A stretch of 12,881 nucleotides of DNA from positions 1 to 12,881 of the forward strand of contig JAITQZ010000098.1 of assembly GCA_031288635.1 (NCBI GenBank), read 5' to 3'. A program made the translations under genes and the position numbers. The stretch is from Candidatus Peribacteria bacterium (lineage in GTDB: Bacteria > Patescibacteria > JAEDAM01 > Absconditabacterales > Absconditicoccaceae). Below are positions 7,370 to 12,881 of this stretch, one piece after another. The number at the start of each line of letters is the position of its first letter. Position 1 is the first letter of the stretch. Below the pieces are notes generated by a model that had not been told where the DNA came from, made no database searches, and saw only the letters and a program-made list of their open reading frames with translations.

Positions 7370-7774
7370 ATGAAAAAAACTATTTATGGACTTCTTTTCG
7401 GACTCGTTGCACTTTTGGGAGTTGGAAGCGTTGTACCTGCTTTAGCTACTACTGCAACTGATTGGGCTAATCCTGGAGGATTTGGAGAAAATAATAAAAC
7501 AGGATTTTGAGAGGGAACTAATCAACAATCCAAACTTCTGGACACTGTTAAAAAATTCATTAACTGGATGCTCGGAATGTTGGCTACAATCGCTTTAGTT
7601 ATCTGTCTTTATGCTGGATTTTTGATGGTGACAGCTGCTGGTGATGATGCTAAATACAAAAAAGGTATGGGTATCTTGAAACAAGCTGGAATTGGTCTGG
7701 TAATTATCGGGTTATCTTGGTTAATCGTTAGTGTGGTTTTCTGGTTGATTAGTACGATGTCATCTACTACTTAA
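7370..7774 (+). CDS. VirB2/TrbC-like (T4SS-type) pilin, copy 1
   Basis: 134 aa. Signal peptide MKKTIYGLLFGLVALLGVG... with likely cleavage after VVPALA (residue 26). After a Gly/Asn-rich linker come two membrane helices (about 67-88 and 107-127) separated by a short polar loop AAGDDAKYKKGM. This is the VirB2/TrbC layout, and the loop matches the T4SS pilin family common in CPR genomes (Pfam PF18895, from memory). Such subunits assemble into pili or form membrane channels after export. TGA at 7508 (codon 47, GF-G-EG) reads as Gly; without it the frame stops before both helices. I chose ATG 7370 for the canonical signal peptide; the in-frame ATG at 7280 would add an unlikely 30-residue prefix. 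Tandem paralogue of the next gene, 25 bp apart. Confidence 0.85.
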
Positions 7775-7799
7775 TGTTTATTCTTTTTAATTACATTCA

Positions 7800-8180
7800 A
7801 TGAAAAGACTTTTTTACTCCTTGGTGCTCATTTTAGGACTAGGAGCTGCATATTCTCCTCTCGTGTTGGCAGGTTTTGGTAGTGTTGATCACGTATCAAA
7901 TATTAATGTCATCGGTACTTCTGGAGCAGTTGCTGGTGGAAGTAGTCAACTTCTGGATACGGTTAAAAACTTCATTAACCGAATGCTTGGAATGCTGGCA
8001 ACTATTGCTTTAGTTATCTGCCTCTGGGCAGGATTTCAAATGGTAACGGCTGCTGGCGATGATGGGAAGTACAAAAAAGGAATGACCATTTTGAAACAAG
8101 CAGGAATGGGACTGGTGATTATCGGATTGGCTTGGTCAATTGTCAGTGTAGTCTTTTGGTTGGTCTCAGCAATGCAGTAG
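7800..8180 (+). CDS. VirB2/TrbC-like (T4SS-type) pilin, copy 2
   Basis: 126 aa with signal peptide MKRLFYSLVLILGLGAAYSP and likely cleavage after LVLA (residue 24). The linker is Gly/Ser-rich. The C-terminal part (LLDTVKNFINRMLGMLATIA, AAGDDGKYKKGM, GLVIIGLAWSIVSVVFWLV) is nearly the same as copy 1 in protein and strongly similar in DNA, whereas signal peptide and linker differ. The two arose by tandem duplication with the helical hairpin conserved. No TGA is used here. The ATG follows copy 1 by 25 bp, has no Shine-Dalgarno, and the pair ends at one terminator, so they form one operon. Subunits of one mixed fibre or alternative forms are both possible. Confidence 0.85.
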   Translation: MKRLFYSLVLILGLGAAYSPLVLAGFGSVDHVSNINVIGTSGAVAGGSSQLLDTVKNFINRMLGMLATIALVICLWAGFQMVTAAGDDGKYKKGMTILKQAGMGLVIIGLAWSIVSVVFWLVSAMQ

Positions 8181-8213
8181 TCTGATTTCAAGAGAACACC
8201 AACAAATATAAGT

Positions 8214-8243
8214 CAGTTCTTCTGTGGAGGAGCTGATTTTTTT
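8214..8243 (+). terminator. Intrinsic terminator after the pilin pair
   Basis: A 9-bp stem CAGTTCTTC / GAGGAGCTG with G-U pairs and a TGTG loop is followed by a run of T (8237-8243). It lies 33 bp after the second pilin stop and before the next promoter, closing the pilin operon. Confidence 0.75.
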
Positions 8244-8262
8244 CACTTTTTTTCATTTTTAC

Positions 8263-8291
8263 TTGACTTTAGATATATATATCTGTATAGT
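8263..8291 (+). promoter_or_regulatory. Sigma70-type promoter with palindromic spacer
   Basis: TTGACT (8263-8268), exactly 17 nt, TATAGT (8286-8291): the best promoter in the window. The spacer carries a perfect 14-bp palindrome AGATATATATATCT (8271-8284), a plausible repressor operator. Transcription from about 8298 would give a ~28-nt A/T leader to ATG 8326. Confidence 0.7.
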
Positions 8292-8325
8292 AGAGAGTAT
8301 AGTAACAAAAAGTTAAATTAAAATT

Positions 8326-8535
8326 ATGCAAAAAATGAAAAGTATTGTAAAATTTGTGGTGGTTGTAATCCTTGTGCTGGTTGCAATCAACTTATTGGGG
8401 GCTATCCCAATACTAGGAACGATCGTAAAGTTTGCTATCGTAGTAGCCCTAATAGTTTGGGCAATATCGAAGTGGGATACCATCGTAGAATGGATAAACA
8501 AAACCTTCCCTGGTGCAGGCACACCAGAGGAATAA
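8326..8535 (+). CDS. Small two-helix membrane protein
   Basis: 69 aa with two hydrophobic helices (about residues 7-30 and 32-48: IVKFVVVVILVLVAINLLG and IVKFAIVVALIVWAI) joined by a short turn, then an amphipathic tail (KWDTIVEWINKTFPGAG) ending acidic (TPEE). No family recognised. Start ATG 8326 is chosen over Met4 (8335) because it is first after the strong promoter. No Shine-Dalgarno. It is the first gene of a transcript continuing into the helical protein 36 bp downstream. Role unknown; the close link and regulated-looking promoter hint at a stress or surface function (inference). Confidence 0.7.
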   Translation: MQKMKSIVKFVVVVILVLVAINLLGAIPILGTIVKFAIVVALIVWAISKWDTIVEWINKTFPGAGTPEE

Positions 8536-8571
8536 AAAGGTAGTTGCCTAAGAAATAAAAACGTAATAGAA

Positions 8572-9036
8572 ATGAATTTAAAAAAAGTACTGAAAGAAAT
8601 TGGTATCCCCGAAGAACAGATATCCAAAATAGAGACTGTTGTCAATGGAGGGATTGAGATTGTGAATGGGGCTACGGCTAAAGTTCGCGATGATGTAAAA
8701 GTCTTAATGAAGTCTGTAAAGGCTGCGGAAGAGAAAAAAGAACAGCAAATTAAGAATGCTAAAACTGCAGCAGAACAAGAGGCTCAACAGACAGAGAAAG
8801 AGGCTGTTAAAAAATTCTTCCAAGGCTATACTGATTCTGTAGTAGCAGGAACAAAAGAAGTCGCGTCAGAAGCTAGGAAAATCGTAAATCAAGGGAAAGA
8901 TTGCGTTGAATCTGTTCTTGAGACAGTGAAATCTGAGGTGAAGAAGATTAATGAAAACCCTGAGGTAGTAGCTGCCACCGAAAAAGGGAAGAATGTATGG
9001 AACTCTGGAAAAGAATTCTGCGAGAAAGGTGTATAA
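8572..9036 (+). CDS. Helical, coiled-coil-like protein; frame continues past its TAA
   Basis: 154 aa up to TAA 9034. Almost wholly helical and charged: VLKEIGIPEEQISKIETVV, then a Lys/Glu/Ala/Gln-rich stretch (KAAEEKKEQQIKNAKTAAEQ) and amphipathic repeats with valines (ASEARKIVNQGKDCVESVLE). Two Cys (KDCVES, EFCEKG). No signal peptide or membrane helix, so it is probably cytoplasmic or peripheral to the preceding membrane protein. No family recognised; it superficially resembles LEA/apolipoprotein-like helical proteins. The frame stays open for another 108 codons after the TAA (next entry), so this may be the N-terminal part of a 263-residue protein. Confidence 0.72.
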   Translation: MNLKKVLKEIGIPEEQISKIETVVNGGIEIVNGATAKVRDDVKVLMKSVKAAEEKKEQQIKNAKTAAEQEAQQTEKEAVKKFFQGYTDSVVAGTKEVASEARKIVNQGKDCVESVLETVKSEVKKINENPEVVAATEKGKNVWNSGKEFCEKGV

Positions 9037-9363
9037 AGTCTTGTAGACCTTAAGCATCAGAGTAAAATCAATTCCGCAAAAAATGCCCTCAGAAAACGGG
9101 TTATTGGGGTAGCTTTGCAGGCGGGATTTACCGCTGAGCAAGCTGAGGAACTGGCTGAAGTGTACTTTTCGGAAGACAGTGCACTGACTGATGTTCTTGC
9201 TATCTTCAACCTAGACGGGAGGTTGGAAGTTTATCAAGAAATTTCAGCAGACCAATTAAATTTATTCTTCTCCTCTTTGTATGGAAATTATCAAAGAAAT
9301 ACAAAGTTTGGAACAGAACAAGCGTGGGAGCTTGTAAAACAAAAAGTGAAGCTCTTTATCTAA
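9037..9363 (+). pseudogene. In-frame continuation of the helical protein after a TAA
   Basis: 108 codons begin directly after TAA 9034-9036 in the same frame (SLVDLKHQSKINSAKNALRK ...) and end at TAA 9361. There is no ATG in this frame anywhere in the segment; the best alternative start is TTG 9115, which would drop a helical, lysine-rich portion that looks coding. Composition (Glu/Ala/Gln-rich, LQAGFTAEQAEELAEVYFSE, GTEQAWELVKQKVKLFI) matches the upstream part. I read one gene interrupted by a nonsense codon, a read-through stop or a base error; a separate TTG-started gene is less likely. The C-terminal part looks like a compact all-helical domain. Function not recognised. Confidence 0.55.
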
Positions 9364-9385
9364 GAGTCTTCACCATCAATTGTAG

Positions 9386-9413
9386 AAAGGATCAGCAACA
9401 CTGGTCCTTTTTT
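9386..9413. terminator. Intrinsic terminator, possibly bidirectional
   Basis: AAGGATCAG-CAACA-CTGGTCCTT forms a 9-bp stem with one G-T pair, followed by six T on the + strand. It sits between the + strand stop (9363) and the convergent pilB stop (9432). On the minus strand only CTTTCT follows, so termination of pilB there is less sure. Confidence 0.7.
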
Positions 9414-9431
9414 CGTTATCTTCAAAGCACA

Positions 9432-11018
9432 TTAAATCACTCTATGTACTTCTTCAATGGTTGTCATTCCTTGTAAGACTTTTAAAATTCCGTCTTCTTG
9501 CATTGTAATGAAGCCGTTTGCTCTGGCTTTGGCGAAGATTTCAAAATCTGTCCCTTGGTCAACAATCAGCTTTCTAATTTCATCAGTAATTTCTAGCAAT
9601 TCCAAAATGGCAATTCTACCCAAATATCCAGTGTGATTACATTGTTCGCAACCATTTGCTTGGGCGACATCTCCTTCATAGACGGGCATAAGGATGTTTC
9701 CACCATTGCCGAGGGTTTCCAGGGTTTTTTTGATTTCAGCATCTTCTGCATAGCCGGCTGCTCTTTTGGTAGAACAATGTGGGCAGACTTTACGGACTAA
9801 TCTCTGTCCGAGTATCAGCTGTAAAGCCGGAGCAAGCAAGTAGGGTTTCACGTCCATCGAAATCAGCCTTCCAAGGGTTGCGATAGCACTATTGGTATGG
9901 AGGGTTGTGAAAACGAGATGTCCCGTCAAGGCAGCATTGATGGAGATTTCCGCGGTTTCTGGAGACCTGGTTTCTCCCACGAGGATAATGTCTGGGTCGT
10001 GACGGAGGATAGCTTTTAAGCCTGTTTCGTAGTCATAGTCTTTGGTGTAATCAATCTGTGACTGGAAAATTCACGGCATTTCGTATTCAATCGGATCTTC
10101 GAGAGTGATAATTTTATTTTTCCCGGTATTTAATGCGTTGAGCAGGGTGTAAATGGTCGTTGTCTTTCCGGAACCGGTAGGTCCTGTGATGATGACAATT
10201 CCCGTAGTTTTGGCACTGTATCTTTTGATGATTTCATAGTCTTTATCGGTAAATCAGATTTCTTGGAAGCTGGAAACGCTTTTTTCTTTGTCGAGGAACC
10301 TAATTACGGTCGACTCGGTGAGCAAGCCAGGCATAAAATTGACTCTGGCATCGACTTTCTTTTTTTCACCTTGAGGAGAGGTGGCTTCAAAGCCGAAACG
10401 TCCGTCCTGAGGAAGGTAATCAATATTCATTTTGACTCCAGAAATGAATTTTAGTTTCTGCAGGTACTTTCGGAAGTCTTTAGGGTAGAAGCTGATTACA
10501 TCTTGGAGAATTCCGTCCAGTCTCAGACGAAGTACTATTTTTTCTCCTTCTGGTTGCAAATGCAGGTCTGAGGCTCCAGATTGGAAAGAGAGACGAACAA
10601 TTTCCAAAATAAATTCTCCCGGGTCCATCGTTGCTCTTTTTTCGTAGAATTGCTGGATGATTTTAATGGCTGATTTTCCTTCGGCTTGCTGCTGCGTGGT
10701 GCGTTCCTGCTGCTTTTTCTCCTCTTGTTTGGATAAATCATCGTACCAAGACAGAGCGTGGAGGAACCCTTCAATAGAAGTGTAGAAGATTTTTGGTTTT
10801 AACCCTTGGGCAGTGAGCTGTTTGGTAATTTTTTGGAGGCCTTCAGGGTAGTTATTGGTTGTCAGGATATATACGAAATGTTCTGTATCCTTGTAGTAAA
10901 TCACGGTCTGGATTTTCTCAGCGGTTTCTTTAGGGATTTTTTGTAATTGGGAAAAATCCACCTGTAAGGCTTGGACATCATTGAGTTCGAGAATCGTATT
11001 GATAAGTGGAGTGGCCAT
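9432..11018 (-). CDS. pilB: Type IV pilus assembly ATPase PilB (GspE family)
   Basis: Cytoplasmic hexameric ATPase that powers pilin polymerisation, the partner of PilT. 528 aa. A weakly conserved N-terminal ~130 residues (short relative to E. coli-type PilB) is followed by the N2 domain with [10 protein letters not shown] and LRLRLDG. Then come Walker [12 protein letters not shown] (278-288), the Asp box [12 protein letters not shown], Walker [12 protein letters not shown] and the His box [12 protein letters not shown]. The C-terminal zinc site VCPHC ... GCEQC (Cys 412, 415, 457, 460) is typical of PilB/GspE and absent from PilT. TGA at 10254 (residue 255) and 10071 (residue 316) read as Gly, the latter in the conserved MP-G-IFQ position. 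Start ATG 11018 is the first after an upstream in-frame TAA. It lies apart from pilT, so pilus genes are dispersed. Confidence 0.95.
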
Positions 11019-11057
11019 TCGTTTTTCAGAGGTTCAAAATAAAGTTTACTCATCTTA

Positions 11058-11085
11058 ATTATACTCAGAAAGGAAAAAAAAACAA
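11058..11085 (-). promoter_or_regulatory. Likely pilB promoter
   Basis: On the minus strand a perfect TATAAT (11063-11058) preceded by TTGTTT (11085-11080) at 16-nt spacing. Transcription would start near 11051, giving a ~33-nt leader without a Shine-Dalgarno. The sequence upstream is very T-rich. Confidence 0.5.
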
Positions 11086-11086
11086 A

Positions 11087-11401
11087 AAAAAGCTGAGATT
11101 TTTTCTTATTTGTAAAAAAATAGCATTGGAAAAAGGAAAAAAGATTAGGCACTATACCTAATTCTTTTTTATTTTATATACTAAACAGTCTTGGAAATCT
11201 GTAATTCATACACATTAAATATGGGTTATAAGCTATGTATTCATAGAATCAGTACAGAATCTTAAGTAGGTTTAGTATAAAAGATACTTACGCTTGCAAT
11301 ATTTGTTCGTTGTTTTCTCAAAAAGAAACAAATGGCATTGGAAGCAGTTTTAAGAAGCCGAACAAATGTCTTGCAATGTCTCTTGAAAAAATCACGAAAT
11401 T
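11087..11401. other. AT-rich intergenic stretch
   Basis: No gene can be supported here on either strand. It contains poly-A/T tracts and a possible degraded 5' part of the IS1-family remnant that ends at 11512, including a CNIC pair near 11293-11304 that recalls the zinc-finger start of such transposases but cannot be aligned by eye. Confidence 0.5.
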
Positions 11402-11512
11402 CTAGCAAGATTACATAGAAAAACTCATTGTTATACTAAATATGCATATATGTTGTACTATTCAATTCTTCTCTTAATGTATATTAATGTTATTGCTAGT
11501 ATCTTTAATTAG
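11402..11512 (+). pseudogene. IS1-family transposase C-terminal remnant
   Basis: The frame LARLHRKTHCYTKYAYMLYY ending at TAG is clearly the same C-terminus as the transposase at 3-571 (LARFHRKTHCYSHS...). The DNA also matches over about 40 bp (CTAGCAAGATT-CATAG-AAAAC-CATTGTTAT). Upstream of 11402 the similarity is lost: the frame reads through one TGA and then meets a TAA near 11352. A decayed fragment on the same strand as the first copy, lying between pilB and the Cys-rich surface gene. Confidence 0.65.
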
Positions 11513-11594
11513 CAATCCTATTTTTTTTTATAGTTCATATTGTTTACATTCCAAACAAGCGATTTAGTCCCTATATTACTATCACAACCATATT

Positions 11595-12677
11595 CTATCT
11601 TTGTTTTGTAAAACTTCTAGTACCACTAGTCTGGATACAATATCCATCAACACTTACTTTTCACTTATATACCGTTACCCCAAACCGTCCCAAAGTGTCT
11701 TTCCCTCCATATGATAATGGTGACCCCGTTAGACAATCTCCACCTACTAGTACTGATGAATGAACAGCCTTCCAACATACATTAAAGCGATAATGTCCTC
11801 GCAATGCATCGCAATATCATAAACCAAAATCGTTTACTAGATCCCAACGGGCAATACTTGAATAACCTGAAGGACATTCAGGAGTATGATCATGACATTC
11901 TCATGGAAGTTCTATACTTACGGAAGTCCATATATTAGAAACCATATTGGGTTCATAATTTGCCGTAATGCTTGCATCACCCGCTCCAAAGGTAAAATTC
12001 ACTGGATTCGCAGTAGTAGAAGAAAGTGTTCATGGTCAAGATTTACTTCGAGAAGTAAAGTGAAAGCCTTTAGGTTGCCAAGGTACTGGAATATTTATCT
12101 TTATTTCACCAGCTCTTCAGGTATGTGTGTATCCTGAATTAGGGATAGTTCAATTTTCGTCATCATAACCCCCATATACCATGAGCGTATAAGTTTCCTG
12201 CTTTGCACAGGCTCCATTCTGCAAAGTATATTCTGCATTACACGTATACTCACATTTAGCACTTCCACACGAACTTACTAGTGTTCTATTGGTATTAGCA
12301 GTGAGTTCAGTATTATCTTCTGGACATAAAGTTGCATTATCTGGTGCTACTCCTTGGCAACTATAACACGCTATGCCACCTAAATTATCTATCAACGTGT
12401 CCCACATCTCTTTGGTTAATTGGTTATTGTGCTTTTCTGATTTTAAACTACTCCGATCAAATGAAACTTGTCATGCCAATTCTACATCTATATAATCTAA
12501 CATTGAGTTTCGCATTGTAGCTGTAAGTTTATTTTCATTCTGATCAGATTTTAGACTTTCCAAAGAAGAAATCCCCCAAATTCCTATTACTCATAACATT
12601 AAAACGGAAAGAAAAATCATAGCACTAATTATCGGTTTTACCAGTAGATTTTTGAAACCAGAAAGTTTTTGTTTCAT
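11595..12677 (-). CDS. Cys-rich membrane-anchored surface protein
   Basis: 360 aa when nine TGA codons are read as Gly (residue 29 in VLMLGVIG is the first). Residues 14-36 form a signal anchor (PIISAMIFLSVLML) after a basic start MKQKLSGFK. Then comes a charged helical stretch, a Cys-rich module at about 88-150 (ACYSC, NATLCPED, SSCGSAKCEYTC, QNGACAKQ) with regular Cys spacing, and a Gly/Ser/Thr-rich, beta-looking C-terminal region with further Cys (GECHDHTPEC, GYCDALRG, FNVCWKAV, GGDCLTG, DGYCIQ). The Cys pattern suggests disulfides outside the membrane. Similar modules occur, often repeated, in large surface proteins of Gracilibacteria/SR1 (from memory). Adhesin or pilus-associated function is inference. 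Under the standard code only fragments remain, the longest about 85 residues. Confidence 0.82.
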
Positions 12678-12752
12678 CGTGATACAGAAAAGAATAAAAC
12701 ATCCTTAAGCGAAGGGCGACAAAAATTAAACCAACACCAACCTTTGAGAATA

Positions 12753-12784
12753 CTTATACTTATATATATATATCAAGAAATCAA
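12753..12784 (-). promoter_or_regulatory. Possible promoter/operator of the surface protein gene
   Basis: On the minus strand TTGATT (12784-12779) is followed by a (TA)n tract and two TATAAG boxes (12764-12759 and 12758-12753). Spacings of 14 and 20 nt are not ideal. The near-palindrome CTTGATATATATATATAAG resembles the operator-like AGATATATATATCT at 8271-8284. The leader to ATG 12677 would be about 65-75 nt. Confidence 0.35.
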
Positions 12785-12821
12785 GGGAAAATTATGTTTA
12801 TTTACCTCTCTTTTTAACTTC

Positions 12822-12853
12822 AAAAATGCATATTTCCTGAAAAAAGCATTTTT
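12822..12853. terminator. Hairpin, possible terminator
   Basis: AAAAATGC (12822-12829) and GCATTTTT (12846-12853) form a perfect 8-bp stem around a 16-nt loop, with T runs on both strands. It could end a minus-strand gene beyond the window edge, but the stem is AT-rich. Confidence 0.3.
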
Positions 12854-12881
12854 ACTACGGCTCGCAAGCGTTGCATTAACT

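Noticed and set aside
9115..9363. Independent gene from TTG 9115
   Set aside because: The frame is open and coding-like for 26 codons before it, directly after the TAA, so a continuation fits better.
10901..11053. Leader ORF starting at ATG 11053 in another frame before and across the pilB start
   Set aside because: It overlaps pilB for most of its length and shows no recognisable domain; treated as a shadow.
12814..12881. 3' end of a minus-strand gene entering from the right edge
   Set aside because: Two short competing frames, neither recognisable, in an AT-rich promoter and hairpin region.

Overview
The window is AT-rich bacterial DNA that only makes sense if UGA is read as glycine (translation table 25). 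At least five recognisable genes (dtd, pilT, glyA, pilB and a small pilin gene) are cut by in-frame TGA codons. In the conserved genes these fall where the families have glycine, and reading TGA as Gly restores full-length proteins. That code is known from Candidatus Absconditabacteria (SR1) and Candidatus Gracilibacteria (BD1-5) in the CPR/Patescibacteria. I infer a member of one of these phyla but cannot tell which. No assigned start has a clear Shine-Dalgarno sequence.

Layout: 1-571 (+) holds the 3' part of an IS1-family transposase with a frameshift in an A9 tract. 655-1298 (-) is a two-gene operon, a small basic protein coupled to D-aminoacyl-tRNA deacylase. 1412-2335 (+) is a membrane-anchored lytic-transglycosylase-like gene interrupted by an in-frame TAA. 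2346-2927 (-) is an unrecognised gene next to pilT (3022-4140, -). 4216-4613 is intergenic and holds a REP-like palindromic element. 4614-5703 (+) encodes an 81-aa membrane protein and a putative exported protein, both unrecognised. glyA (5690-6976, -) overlaps the latter tail to tail. A hairpin-rich candidate small RNA lies at about 7041-7132. 7370-8180 (+) holds two tandem VirB2/T4SS-type pilins, closed by a terminator. 8263-9363 (+) has a good sigma70-type promoter, a small two-helix membrane protein and a helical protein whose frame continues past a TAA. pilB is at 9432-11018 (-). A second IS1-family remnant ends at 11512. 11595-12677 (-) encodes a Cys-rich, membrane-anchored surface protein.

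Functionally the window is dominated by cell-surface genes: extension (PilB) and retraction (PilT) motors of type IV pili, two secreted two-helix pilins, a possible peptidoglycan-cleaving enzyme and a Cys-rich surface protein. This fits the host-attached life inferred for these phyla. The housekeeping genes are glyA (serine to glycine plus a one-carbon unit) and dtd (tRNA proofreading). No rRNA, tRNA, CRISPR array or replication origin was recognised, and the tRNA-Gly(UCA) that the code requires must lie elsewhere.
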